From contig NZ_CP152003.1 of assembly GCF_038595065.1 (NCBI RefSeq), positions 2,894,001-2,958,000 on the forward strand: a DNA stretch of 64,000 nucleotides, written 5' to 3'. Each line of letters starts with the position of its first letter. Positions within the stretch are counted from its first letter, which is position 1. The position numbers were made by a program, and so were the translations under genes. The stretch comes from Sutcliffiella sp. FSL R7-0096. GTDB taxonomy: Bacteria > Bacillota > Bacilli > Bacillales > Bacillaceae_I. This document shows, one piece after another, positions 17,977 through 26,468 of the stretch. The notes beneath the pieces were generated by a model. That model had not been told where the DNA came from, made no database searches, and saw only the letters and a program-made list of their open reading frames with translations.

Positions 17977-18020
17977 CTGCTGTAATTGAGGGGAATGACT
18001 CTCGATTGCAGTGGTTTTTT
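17977..18020 (+). terminator. Terminator of the subtilase gene
   Basis: CTGCTGTAATTGAG pairs (with some G-T pairs) with CTCGATTGCAGTGG, followed by TTTTTT. Confidence 0.75.
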
Positions 18021-18043
18021 GGGAGTATTTTGTTTTTTTAAAT

Positions 18044-18261
18044 AATCCCGGCACTTGATTGGCTAATCCCTTCACAAATAGAGGGAATCCCTTCACAACT
18101 GACCGTTTATTGGGCTCACATTTTAACGTGAGGATAACCCCGATGAAAATCCCTGCACAAGGATGGGAAATCGCTGCATAACTCCGTGTAATCCCTTCAT
18201 AATACCAAAAACTCCCGGCATAACGGTGAGTTATCCCGTCACAAGAGCAACCTCTTCATAA
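18044..18261. repeat. Phased repeat array, family 1 (AATCCCTTCACAA, 21 bp period)
   Basis: Thirteen-base units close to AATCCC(T/G)(T/G)CA(C/T)AA start at 18044, 18065, 18086, 18148, 18169, 18190, 18211, 18232 and 18249. Six of eight steps are exactly 21 bp; one is 62 and the last 17. The eight-base spacers differ. The array fills most of the gap between the convergent subtilase and lipoprotein genes, where no gene is seen. Confidence 0.8.
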
Positions 18262-18331
18262 AAAAGCACCCAGAAGCATCCCGACTCCTTTTAAAAGAGT
18301 CGTCACTCCCAGGTACCTTCATTTACTCTAC

Positions 18332-18478
18332 CTATTCCTCGTTCGTTTCACCAGTATTCGTTTCATTCTGTTCCATGTTTGTTTCGTTATTGTTCATTTC
18401 TTCATTATCAGCCGCGCATCCAGTGGCAAGAGCTAGTAATAGTACGGAAGATGATAATGCCAAGAACCATTTTTTCAT
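18332..18478 (-). CDS. Small lipoprotein, 48 aa
   Basis: The ATG behind CAGGGAGGAAG starts a 48-residue product with a lipoprotein signal (KKWFLALSSSVLLL) and lipobox LATGC. The mature part is about 28 residues, almost only Asn, Glu, Thr and Met. A longer upstream frame lacks a ribosome site. Likely an outer-leaflet lipopeptide; function unknown. On the same strand as the MutS2-type gene, 145 nt downstream. Confidence 0.7.
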   Translation of the reverse strand: MKKWFLALSSSVLLLALATGCAADNEEMNNNETNMEQNETNTGETNEE

Positions 18479-18622
18479 GATTGAACTTCCTCCCTGTGCT
18501 ATGCTTGTTTTTATTGGATTTACAAGTTCCATCATACAAAAAATCAGAACCAAAAAAAGCATTTTTACCAATAATTCACAACAACTATACATTGTTTACT
18601 TCAGCTTTACACCTCCAAAACA

Positions 18623-20554
18623 TCAGTTGTCCGACTCTTCCAAAATCACCTCATCCACATGATGCTTTTTCATCTTATTCCGGAGTTTCCGATTTTCCTT
18701 GGATTCAAACACAATATCCATGTCGTAACCATCCGTGTATAGATCTTCTGCTTTAATATAAAGAGATAGTCGCTTATGGTTGAAGGTCTCTATCCGTCCT
18801 TTTACCATAACCTCCACATCCCCCTTTTCATCTGCTGGCTTATAAACGATACCGAACTCCCCAATAGAGGCAATCTCTACATTGTCCCCCTTCTTAAAAA
18901 TGATTTCCTGTTTTGTCTTCTCTTTTTCCGGATGCTTCATCTTTCTGACATACTTACGATTCATTGCTAGTTGCCTTTCGAGTTCATGCCTTGGTCTATC
19001 CGTTTTTCCACTGTAATCTTTTGATTCTTTATAGGTTATTTCATGTGCTCTTTCTATTAACTTAGGGTGCATGCCTAGACGCAAAGCGATGGCAAATGCC
19101 TGACTGTCCCCTCCTTTTCCAACGATAAGGCGGTACGTTGGTTTTAGGGTGCTCAAATCAAATTCCATCGAGCCGTTGCAGAAGCCCTCACGCTCATTTG
19201 CGAATTCCTTGATTTCACTGTAGTGGGTCGTGGCAAGCATCGTCGTTCCCTTATTATATAGTTCTTCTAAGATGGAGGTGGCGAGCCCCATCCCTTCCGC
19301 TGGATCTGTGCCGGAACCTAACTCATCCAAGAGTACTAGCGTTTGCGGGGTGGATTCAGCCAAGATTTCAATGATATTTTTCACCCTGGAAGAGAACGTA
19401 CTCAATGACTGTTCGATGCTCTGCCCGTCGCCGATGTCCACCAGCACTTTGTGAAAGATGGCAATCTCGCTTCCTTGTTCAGCAGGGATATGCATACCAC
19501 ACTGAGCCATTACCGTCAGGAGACCCACCGTTTTTATCGTGACTGTTTTTCCTCCAGTGTTCGGGCCTGTGATAACAAGTGCATCGTAGTCCTCACCTAT
19601 GATCAGATTTAAAGGGACAGCGTTTTTTCCAAGTAAGGGATGTCTCGCACCGGCTAATCGTATGACATGATGCTCATTTATCTGAGGTGACGTTCCCATT
19701 AACATTAAGCTGTGCTTCGCCTTTGCAAAAATAACGTCATAACTGACCATCAAATCCATCGCCAGTTTGATTTCTTTTTCATGCTCTTGTACCAAACCAG
19801 TCAGCATAAAAAGAATCTGCTCCTCTTCGGCCTCTTCCTGATACTTCAGCATACTGATGGAATCTTGCATGATACTGATTTCTTCCGGCTCCATGAACAC
19901 GGTGGATCCTGAAGCAGATATATCCAGCACAGCACCCTTTATATTATTTTTATATTCCTTTTTAACAGGGACAACATATCTGCCATTTCTAGTACTAAAT
20001 AGACTCTCCTGAAGATATTTACTGTATTTGCTCGACTTGACCAATTGCTCGATACGGTTTTTAATTCGTTCCTCCAAAGTGGAAATCTGCTTTCTGACCT
20101 TCAGCAGCTCCTTGCTTGCGTAATCGTCCACCCTCCCGTTTCGAATGCAACGGATGATTTCTTCCGCCACATGAGAAAGCTCCACAACGGAATACATATA
20201 GCTTGTGATGACAGGTGCTGCAGATTCTTTGTCTTTCATAAACCTCTTCAGTTTTTCAATTGTATCCAGGAATTCGTATAGTCCTATCATCTGATCTGGC
20301 CTGAATGCAATTCCTTTATGGAGATTTTTTAAAATATACTCAATGCCTTGAAGTCCATGAATTGGCACGCTTGAACTAATTGAGAGTATCTTCTTCCCTT
20401 CTGTGACTTCATTTAACCAAGCTTCAATCTGTCTTTTATTCATGGATGGTTCCAATGCCATTACTGCTTTTTTCCCTGGTTCAGAAATAGCAAGGTATGC
20501 CACATCTTTCTTCAAATCTGTAAATTGTAATGCTTGAATAGTTTCGTTATTCAC
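18623..20554 (-). CDS. MutS2-type ATPase without the Smr domain
   Basis: The 643-residue protein has the MutS2 core and clamp helices (about 1-300) and the MutS ATPase domain: Walker A GPNTGGKTVT, Walker B LVLLDELGSGTDP, His-switch ATTHYSEIKEF. Full MutS2 (MutSB) has about 780 residues with a C-terminal Smr nuclease domain; here the chain stops about 85 residues after the KGDNVEIASIGEFG strand region with no Smr motif. It is probably a second, short paralogue acting on branched DNA or stalled ribosomes (inference from MutS2). The start is GTG behind CTAGGAGG. Confidence 0.85.
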   Translation of the reverse strand: MNNETIQALQFTDLKKDVAYLAISEPGKKAVMALEPSMNKRQIEAWLNEVTEGKKILSISSSVPIHGLQGIEYILKNLHKGIAFRPDQMIGLYEFLDTIEKLKRFMKDKESAAPVITSYMYSVVELSHVAEEIIRCIRNGRVDDYASKELLKVRKQISTLEERIKNRIEQLVKSSKYSKYLQESLFSTRNGRYVVPVKKEYKNNIKGAVLDISASGSTVFMEPEEISIMQDSISMLKYQEEAEEEQILFMLTGLVQEHEKEIKLAMDLMVSYDVIFAKAKHSLMLMGTSPQINEHHVIRLAGARHPLLGKNAVPLNLIIGEDYDALVITGPNTGGKTVTIKTVGLLTVMAQCGMHIPAEQGSEIAIFHKVLVDIGDGQSIEQSLSTFSSRVKNIIEILAESTPQTLVLLDELGSGTDPAEGMGLATSILEELYNKGTTMLATTHYSEIKEFANEREGFCNGSMEFDLSTLKPTYRLIVGKGGDSQAFAIALRLGMHPKLIERAHEITYKESKDYSGKTDRPRHELERQLAMNRKYVRKMKHPEKEKTKQEIIFKKGDNVEIASIGEFGIVYKPADEKGDVEVMVKGRIETFNHKRLSLYIKAEDLYTDGYDMDIVFESKENRKLRNKMKKHHVDEVILEESDN

Positions 20555-20786
20555 TGTTTTTCCTCCTAGTAATTAGTTAGCAATTTGATTAGTGTAATCA
20601 CTAATTCCGTGCGAGGAAATGAAAAGAGCAGGGTCGTTAAATTTATTTTGCATATAAAAAAACACAAAGAACAACACTCGTCCTTTGCGTTTTTGAATGG
20701 TAGTTTTAAATTTGAATGCAGGATAGGCAGAAAAATACCCATACCCATGCTGTAACTATCATTTTATGAAGCAGGCGCAAACCCGT

Positions 20787-20890
20787 GTTCTTAACATTTC
20801 GCTATGAGAAAAAAAGCGTACTCAAACAGAGCTCGATAAAATCGAACTTTCTCTCATATCGCACGTATTAGATTACGTTTAGTTAAGAAC
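20787..20890. repeat. Long imperfect palindrome upstream of the MutS2-type gene
   Basis: GTTCTTAAC at 20787 is matched by GTTAAGAAC ending at 20890. Inside, CGCTATGAGAAA faces TTTCTCTCATATCG, and a small TCGAT-aaa-ATCGA hairpin sits in the middle. The gap 20555-21025 shows no coding frame; a second short hairpin (ATTAGTG/CACTAAT) is near 20590-20610. It could be a small structured RNA, a MITE remnant or an operator region. Confidence 0.45.
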
Positions 20891-21025
20891 TACCTTTTCC
20901 ATAAAACAAACTCCTTCTGTTTGAAGATATATCCATTATAATAAATGTATTTCTAAATGTCACGCCTATTTTACTATAATAAGAATTGCTTTAATAAATG
21001 AACGTGTTTATGTTTACCTTGTAAC

Positions 21026-21490
21026 TCAGTTACTTACCATATAGTGCTCCGAATTCTCAGGTATATTCTTCAATGCTTTTTTCAGAAATTCAGGGTAAAG
21101 GATCACGTCTTCCAGCTCGTCGACCGGTACCCATTCATAGATCAATCTTTCGCCTTCTACACCATGAAATGGTCCAACAGGTATGGGTTGTTCTAACTCG
21201 CTTGAAACGATGTAGTAAAACCCGATTTCGTGTACTCGTTTCCCACGATAGTCAAAAAAGTTTTCAACCACCCATACTAGCCTTTCAATAGTCATGGATA
21301 TATCCAATTCTTCTTTAAACTCCCGTTGCAGGCTGACTGGTGATGCTTCGTTCATTTCGACTCTCCCGCCAGGAAGGGACCAAATATTATCATCACTTGC
21401 CCTATGCATTAATATGCGGTTGTCCTTTATCCAGATGCCCGCCACTCTATAATTGAATACTTCTTGTTCTGTATGAAAAACGACATCCAT
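21026..21490 (-). CDS. Nudix hydrolase
   Basis: Starting at the ATG behind GGAGGGGCATAGCC the product is 154-155 residues. The Nudix box is complete: GGRVEMNEASPVSLQREF followed by KEELDI, with the invariant Gly, Glu, Arg and Glu pair. It begins 2 nt after the stop of the upstream membrane protein, so the genes are cotranscribed. It should cleave a nucleoside-diphosphate-linked substrate; which one is unknown. Confidence 0.88.
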   Translation of the reverse strand: MDVVFHTEQEVFNYRVAGIWIKDNRILMHRASDDNIWSLPGGRVEMNEASPVSLQREFKEELDISMTIERLVWVVENFFDYRGKRVHEIGFYYIVSSELEQPIPVGPFHGVEGERLIYEWVPVDELEDVILYPEFLKKALKNIPENSEHYMVSN

Positions 21491-21492
21491 GG

Positions 21493-21873
21493 CTATGCCC
21501 CTCCATTCAACTCGCTTATTGATTTTGATATTTCTTCCGTTAATGCCAATTGAGTAGGAATAATCCATATTAGAATGGCAACAAGCAAAAGAAGATAAAT
21601 TGCAGCATACCTTTTCCAATGTTTTTTAGGTCGAGACTCTTTGAAAGAACTGACTAAAAAAAGGGTGGTGAACAATAGAGAAAATGAAAAAGTCAAATCC
21701 CAATAATTGTCTGCCTCTGAGATAAGTATGATGGCCTTTATTGCTTCATTAGTAGGCATATAGATTACTTGCTCTTTTACGAAATGTCCTCTTTCAATCG
21801 TTACCATTCCGTTGTCATGAAAAGTATAGGAGTATCCTGTCAAATTGAAACTTGTGATCGTCGTAAAAACCAC
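21493..21873 (-). CDS. Membrane protein upstream of the Nudix gene
   Basis: At least 126 residues with membrane helices near 57-76 and 88-107. The GTG at 21873 has no clear ribosome site. An in-frame CTG at 21924 lies behind GGAGGGGAGAGGGGGA and would add 17 hydrophobic residues making an N-terminal helix, so the true start may be that CTG. No family recognised. Confidence 0.5.
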   Translation of the reverse strand: MVFTTITSFNLTGYSYTFHDNGMVTIERGHFVKEQVIYMPTNEAIKAIILISEADNYWDLTFSFSLLFTTLFLVSSFKESRPKKHWKRYAAIYLLLLVAILIWIIPTQLALTEEISKSISELNGGA

Positions 21874-21945
21874 AAGGCTTATGTATATAAGAAAGAAAAT
21901 GATAAATAAATAGAGCTTTTTCAGGTTATATCCCCCTCTCCCCTC

Positions 21946-22416
21946 CTATAAGAATTTCTTAAATACCACCCGATCTTGGCCCATGCCATCATAATTTTGA
22001 TGGATAGGAATGCCGTTCATACTCATGTCTCCATCCTCCATGCTAAAGCCCATCTTTGTATGAAAGTGGATAGAGGTTGTATTCACAGGGGAGGTCACGC
22101 AGCTCACGTCCTTGCATCCTTGGTCCTTCACTGTTTGAAAGAAGTGTTCGTAAAGTGTTCTTCCCACGTTCTTTTGGCGGGTCTTCGGGTTTACACCTAC
22201 AAAATGTATGTATGCCTGCTCCGGATTGGAAGGAGAAATGAAACCTATCAAAAACCCAATCGTTTCTCCCTCTCCTTCCATGATGAAACTTGTGTCTTTA
22301 AAATGATGGATAAATAACCTTGGTAGCATGTCGACCATTTCCCTACCTCCCCACCACGTATTCAGGTTAGTAGAAATACGAAGGAAATCGCCATCGCGAA
22401 TGTTTCTTATTTTCAT
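21946..22416 (-). CDS. GNAT family N-acetyltransferase
   Basis: The 156-residue protein is a GNAT: YIHFVGVNPKTRQKNVGRTLYEHF is the beta4 strand plus CoA-binding loop, followed by VTSPVNTTSIHFHTKMGF, typical of enzymes acting on small amines or protein N-termini. It starts at MKIRNIRDGD behind a purine-rich site. Substrate unknown. Confidence 0.85.
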   Translation of the reverse strand: MKIRNIRDGDFLRISTNLNTWWGGREMVDMLPRLFIHHFKDTSFIMEGEGETIGFLIGFISPSNPEQAYIHFVGVNPKTRQKNVGRTLYEHFFQTVKDQGCKDVSCVTSPVNTTSIHFHTKMGFSMEDGDMSMNGIPIHQNYDGMGQDRVVFKKFL

Positions 22417-22435
22417 GAGGTTAGCTCCTTTTCTT

Positions 22436-22825
22436 TTATTCAGCAGGAAGCGCCAAAAAATAATTACGTACCTCCTCTGGCAATTCTTTTACATCTAATA
22501 CTTGTAATCTATTTGTTCCTGGTGTAGTCATGATTAAATATGTTTTTTCTTTGTATTCAAAAAGAGTAAACTGGGATATACTATTTGGCGAGTTGTCGAG
22601 ATGACTCATAAAGTCGTAATCTTCTTCCGGAAAATTCCCATTATATCCTTCAAGCATTAGTTCAGATAATTCTTCATAACTTTTTGAGAAGCGTATGGCT
22701 TGATAAAGCTCTAAAGAATTTTTGGGGGTATAGAAAAGGACATAATATATCGCGACTCCTACAATCAAAAACCCTATTAAAATTGAACTAATGATGCTAT
22801 ATTTTTTCCCTCTCCACTTTTCCAT
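22436..22825 (-). CDS. Membrane-anchored hypothetical protein
   Basis: The 129-residue protein has a basic start (MEKWRGKKYS), one helix (about 12-32) and an outside domain of about 95 residues. Its start follows the stop of the 165-aa gene directly, so they form one operon behind the signal peptidase gene. No family recognised. Confidence 0.55.
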   Translation of the reverse strand: MEKWRGKKYSIISSILIGFLIVGVAIYYVLFYTPKNSLELYQAIRFSKSYEELSELMLEGYNGNFPEEDYDFMSHLDNSPNSISQFTLFEYKEKTYLIMTTPGTNRLQVLDVKELPEEVRNYFLALPAE

Positions 22826-23323
22826 TTAGCTATCGAGCTCCGACGTAAAAGCTTCTGCCATTTTAATCAATTGCTTTTTACTTACTTCTTTGGGAGTAAG
22901 TTTGTAATAGAATGTTATTTCGTAATTAACATCATTCTCTTCCCAAGCAAGAATACGTTTTCCTTCTTCATCTGATATGAAGACTCCATTATTTTCTCCT
23001 ATATGTATTTTTTGTTGTTTCATTGACTTGAAGGCTTCCGTTTCTTTAACACCTATATACACGTCCATATATTCCTTATTTATATTAGACAAGGTGACTG
23101 TTAAGCTCTCTTTGTCTGCATCCAGATTACGCTGTGCTACTTCCATTTCTTTGAAAGGGACGTATGTTGGTATTTTCTTTTCGAAAGGTAGATTTTCCGC
23201 TGCCATATAGAACGGCTCTCGATTATATTCATATAGTTTTCCATTCCAAATCGACCATACAATAGCCAATCCCACCATGAAGGTCAATAGAAGGGCCAAC
23301 CCTATCATTCTTTTTTTAAGCAT
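22826..23323 (-). CDS. Membrane-anchored protein, DUF4367-like
   Basis: The 165-residue protein has a single N-terminal helix (about 6-25) and an outside domain with KIPTYVPFKE near its start and ILAWEENDVNYEITFYYKL toward the end. This resembles the DUF4367 layout seen in anti-sigma-linked and signal-peptidase-linked proteins (weak resemblance). It follows the signal peptidase gene by 15 nt. Confidence 0.5.
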   Translation of the reverse strand: MLKKRMIGLALLLTFMVGLAIVWSIWNGKLYEYNREPFYMAAENLPFEKKIPTYVPFKEMEVAQRNLDADKESLTVTLSNINKEYMDVYIGVKETEAFKSMKQQKIHIGENNGVFISDEEGKRILAWEENDVNYEITFYYKLTPKEVSKKQLIKMAEAFTSELDS

Positions 23324-23338
23324 CCCTTCGCTCCCTCT

Positions 23339-23959
23339 CTATTCAAGCGTATTCAATCTATCAAATGGATAATAACGAAGAACCACTTTCCCCATAACAT
23401 TTTCTTTGGGAATGGACCCTATTTCCCGGCTATCCCTACTGTCATTACGGTTATCCCCCATTACAAAAACGTGGTCCTTCGGAACAATCACTTCATCAAA
23501 TGGATACAGCATCTCTTCTTGTATGTATGCTTCCTCCAGCTCTTCCCCATTGCGGTAAACAGTTCCCCCACGATATTCGAGCTTATCCCCTTCTACCCCA
23601 ATCACTCTCTTTATCCAGTAATTATTCCCCTGTTGCTCTTTTAATAATGTACTAACGAGCGGGCTTTCCTTGAAGTTATCCGCCAAATTCCTTCCGCGAT
23701 CTACCCTGCTATCTATTACAACAATATCATTGTATTTCGGTTCGATTCCCAGCATATAACCGCTCTTGAAAATGAGCACTTTATCGCCTTCCTCTTTATG
23801 AGCCCAAACATCTTCACCAGTCAAAGTTGGCTCCATGGAGCTACCTTTCACGGTAAAGGGCTGAACGATTAATGCACTGACAAGAAAGGCAAAAAAGAGT
23901 CCGATCACACAGGCTTTTCCCCAACTAATAATTTCATTTTTAAATTTTTTTGTTTTCAT
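23339..23959 (-). CDS. Type I signal peptidase (S26)
   Basis: The ATG at 23959 behind AAGGGTG gives 206 residues. One N-terminal helix is followed by the catalytic Ser in KGSSMEPT (residue 41), the general-base Lys in YWIKRVIG (residue 117) and the box MGDNRNDSRDSR. It has the size and motifs of the SipS/SipT class and cleaves signal peptides at the outer membrane face. The spacing suggests it heads a three-gene operon with the two membrane-anchored proteins. Confidence 0.92.
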   Translation of the reverse strand: MKTKKFKNEIISWGKACVIGLFFAFLVSALIVQPFTVKGSSMEPTLTGEDVWAHKEEGDKVLIFKSGYMLGIEPKYNDIVVIDSRVDRGRNLADNFKESPLVSTLLKEQQGNNYWIKRVIGVEGDKLEYRGGTVYRNGEELEEAYIQEEMLYPFDEVIVPKDHVFVMGDNRNDSRDSREIGSIPKENVMGKVVLRYYPFDRLNTLE

Positions 23960-24086
23960 ATGTATCACCCTTGCTCTTAGACGAATTTATTGAACGATTG
24001 GTTCATTTCAGAAAGAAAAACGATCAGAAAGTTCTGATCTCCGTTAGTCAAGCTTTACCCTTTGTAATAGTTACGAATTTTTGCTG

Positions 24087-24105
24087 GAAAAGGTTTCGCC
24101 TTTTC
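24087..24105 (-). terminator. Terminator of the HAD gene
   Basis: AAAAGG and CCTTTT with a 5-nt loop lie just after the stop codon at 24112. A second small hairpin (GATCAGAA/TTCTGATC) is near 24020-24040. Confidence 0.5.
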
Positions 24106-24111
24106 TAATTA

Positions 24112-24774
24112 TTATTCTACAATTTGAAGGACTAACTTTTTCAACTCTTCCAAACTATTTATTACCATATCGGCTTGCTCCAACTCTTCCTCTTGTGCAA
24201 AATCAAACCTGCATCCAATAGCCGTTAACCCATTTCGTTTTGCCGCATTTATATCTGAGAGGCGATCCCCGACCACCGCTCCATGTTTAATGGAGTATTT
24301 TCTGATAATCTCCCCTACTAGCTCTGTCTTGTCCAAAGATTCAATCCGATCTATACTGAATACTTCTGTCACCCATCGATTTAAATCATACTGTTCCACA
24401 ATCGCTTCAAGATAAGCAGTCTGCCCATTGCTTGCTATGTATACATCCAGGTTCTCCTTCTTCAAAAATTCCAGAACATCTGTTACACCAGGATAAAGAG
24501 CGCCATTTCCCTTATGTATATTGTCTATCAACTTTTCATGAAAAATCAGGTTTGCCTCGACCCTTATTGCCTGTGAATGTGACGGCAGAAGAGTTTCCCA
24601 CACTACAGGCAGGGGTACTCCCATAATCCTTCTGTATGTATCGATAGGAGTTGGCTCTTCTATATCCCAAACATTCATTTCCGCTAACAGCTTGAATGTA
24701 TCATCCAAAGCCAATTCCAATATTCTATCCGTTTGAAAGAGAGTTCCGTCCATGTCAAAGATTATTGCTTGCAT
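24112..24774 (-). CDS. HAD-superfamily hydrolase (phosphoglycolate-phosphatase-like)
   Basis: The 220-residue protein has HAD motif I IIFDMDGTLF (Asp7 and Asp9), a helical cap, motif II YIASNGQT, the Lys in SLDKTELVG and motif IV VVGDRLSDINAAKRNG. This is the class I-C1 cap layout of Gph/PpaX-like phosphatases. Substrate not determinable. It starts behind GATAAAGGAGTG. Confidence 0.85.
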   Translation of the reverse strand: MQAIIFDMDGTLFQTDRILELALDDTFKLLAEMNVWDIEEPTPIDTYRRIMGVPLPVVWETLLPSHSQAIRVEANLIFHEKLIDNIHKGNGALYPGVTDVLEFLKKENLDVYIASNGQTAYLEAIVEQYDLNRWVTEVFSIDRIESLDKTELVGEIIRKYSIKHGAVVGDRLSDINAAKRNGLTAIGCRFDFAQEEELEQADMVINSLEELKKLVLQIVE

Positions 24775-24801
24775 TTGTTATGCACTCCTTTATCTTATTG
24801 T

Positions 24802-25155
24802 CTATTTATCTTGAAGAAGGGAGGTATCGATTGACTCTGACTCTATCACTAAAGCAAGCATCCCTGATTCGCTTCCAGACTCATGCCATTCTCCCTCTTC
24901 CCACATGACTCCTTCTCCGCTTTTGATTACCATTTTTTCGCGATCCGTTCCCGTTACCCATCCTTCCCCCTGCACGACAATGAACAACTGCTGCACACTT
25001 GCTTGATGATATCCCACTACACCGCCAGCATCTATTTGAATAAACCCTACGCTAGTTTCCTGCTTACTTCTCAATACTTTTATGAAATGGGCCGTTTGTG
25101 AATCATATCGTTTTATCGGGAATCCAATTTCTTTATCAAATCGGAAGAATTTCAC
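24802..25155 (-). CDS. Cupin-fold protein
   Basis: The 117-residue protein has one cupin barrel: GYHQASVQQLFIVVQGEGWV (motif 1, with His and Gln rather than HxH) and a later GEGVMWEEGEWHESG (motif 2 with its His). A metal site is therefore possible but incomplete. The start is GTG. It is three bases from the next gene upstream, so they form an operon. Confidence 0.75.
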   Translation of the reverse strand: MKFFRFDKEIGFPIKRYDSQTAHFIKVLRSKQETSVGFIQIDAGGVVGYHQASVQQLFIVVQGEGWVTGTDREKMVIKSGEGVMWEEGEWHESGSESGMLALVIESESIDTSLLQDK

Positions 25156-25158
25156 TGA

Positions 25159-25398
25159 TTACACATCCTTTTCTATTTTTCTGAATTTCTCCGTCAAATA
25201 ATCATCATAAGCATCTCTGACAGGATCCGGATCTTTCGTGATTTGTGAGAGTCTTGCTTTAATGGCCGTTAATAGCGTTAAACATCTTAACAAAACGCCT
25301 AATATTAGGGCACATATTAAAATCATGGCAATTTCTCCCGTAAACGCTAACCCGAAACAAATTAATACAGATAGAAATATCCAGCCAAATAGTTTCAT
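25159..25398 (-). CDS. Small membrane protein, 79 aa
   Basis: Two closely spaced hydrophobic segments (about 3-20 and 22-42) are followed by a charged tail (DPDPVRDAYDDYLTEKFRKIEK). It starts behind AAAAAGAGGGGAAACT and sits directly upstream of the cupin gene. No family recognised. Confidence 0.55.
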   Translation of the reverse strand: MKLFGWIFLSVLICFGLAFTGEIAMILICALILGVLLRCLTLLTAIKARLSQITKDPDPVRDAYDDYLTEKFRKIEKDV

Positions 25399-25519
25399 AG
25401 TTTCCCCTCTTTTTTTATATTATTTTGAAAATATACTTTAGAGTATAGAGAAGATTGGGTGAGGTGTAAATAATTGGTTTTGAAAGTCTCAAGGAGAAAC
25501 GGGTCTACGTCTGGGCTTT

Positions 25520-25620
25520 TATGTTTTGACCCACACAATTTACTGTCTAAACTCCATGTAATACATGCCAATCGACACATTTCGACAATTATCAACAAAG
25601 GATACCTCTCTCAGGGGAGG
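25520..25620. repeat. Weak third array of family 2
   Basis: TACTGTCTAAAC at 25541 and TACATGCCAATCGACA at 25562 are 21 bp apart and match the units at 822/884 and 39084/39146. Degenerate units may lie at 25520, 25583 and 25603. The rest of 25399-25721 has a TACCTC/GAGGTA hairpin and the yqkC terminator, but no gene. Confidence 0.45.
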
Positions 25621-25678
25621 TACCGGGCTCCATAGATACTACCTCTGGTTCTAGAATTGCCTCCCTCAATACAAAAAA

Positions 25679-25713
25679 AAGCCGAAGAACAAAGTTCCCC
25701 GACTTTTCGGCTT
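25679..25713 (-). terminator. Terminator of yqkBC
   Basis: AAGCCGAA and TTCGGCTT form the stem; eight T residues follow on the minus strand. Confidence 0.8.
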
Positions 25714-25721
25714 GACCTATC

Positions 25722-25970
25722 TTAGCCTAACACATCCGTAATCCCGTCCATATTTTCCGAGATCCATTCCACTGCCATATCCAAGTTCTCAAACTCTTGA
25801 ACCTCGAATGTTACTTCATCCTGAAGCAGCCATACATCTTTGTCTTCATAATTGATGCCACCAATCGACCAGTGCAGCAAGCTGTAAGGATGATTATGAT
25901 TTAAGAATGATGCCCACGTTTTGGATTGGGCCACATTTTTCAACGAATTGATTTTGCCCCCGTTGCTCAT
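25722..25970 (-). CDS. yqkC: YqkC-like (DUF2552) protein
   Basis: The ATG behind GGAGGGTGCAAA gives 82 residues; the longer frame runs into yqkB. The product contains [20 protein letters not shown] and [18 protein letters not shown], and ends in an acidic helix. Length and position immediately after yqkB match B. subtilis YqkC. The two genes overlap by ATGA. Function unknown, perhaps linked to the Fe-S-type partner. Confidence 0.65.
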   Translation of the reverse strand: MSNGGKINSLKNVAQSKTWASFLNHNHPYSLLHWSIGGINYEDKDVWLLQDEVTFEVQEFENLDMAVEWISENMDGITDVLG

Positions 25971-26302
25971 TTTGCACCCTCCACTACCAATAAACTCATT
26001 CGTGGATTTAGAATCTGGCTCGGACATTTCAACATATAGCAGTTCGCACTTTCCACAAAATCGACTGTCATGTCTTCATCAAAAAAGACAAGCTTTGACT
26101 TTTCCATTAATAATGGACCGATGTTTGTTTCTAGCTCCACATCATCATCGTCTTTTTCCGGTGTGATCCATAGTGCGGAAACTCCGCTAACGACGCATCC
26201 GCATCCATCTGTATCATATTTTAGCTTCAACCATTTTCCATCTTGGTTTTCAAGCTTTGCTTTGACTCTTTCTGCTGCTTTCTCTGTAAACGTTACTTTC
26301 AC
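25967..26302 (-). CDS. yqkB: HesB/IscA-fold iron-sulfur biosynthesis-type protein
   Basis: The 111-residue protein has the A-type carrier fold: [15 protein letters not shown] at the start, then [16 protein letters not shown] with the cysteines early, as in the YqkB/YneR branch. It lacks the C-terminal CGCG pair of true IscA, so it is unlikely to be a standard Fe-S carrier. Translationally coupled to yqkC. Confidence 0.8.
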   Translation of the reverse strand: MKVTFTEKAAERVKAKLENQDGKWLKLKYDTDGCGCVVSGVSALWITPEKDDDDVELETNIGPLLMEKSKLVFFDEDMTVDFVESANCYMLKCPSQILNPRMSLLVVEGAK

Positions 26303-26468
26303 GTTTCATGCCTCCAACTGTTTCATTATTAGCATGATTGTACCATATATTGCTCATTAGTATAACTACAAGGCATTTGGAAAGGATGGTAGTGGATAAG
26401 TTCTTGTTGTCAAAATGGATAATTGTAGGTACGATACTAATATCTTTATAAGAAGGAGGAGATTACCA

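Noticed and set aside
18044-18261. CRISPR array
   Set aside because: Repeats are 13 bp and degenerate, spacers only 8 bp, and no cas genes are nearby.
20787-20890. 6S RNA or another known structured RNA
   Set aside because: The base pattern does not fit a known class that I can recognise; reported only as a palindrome.
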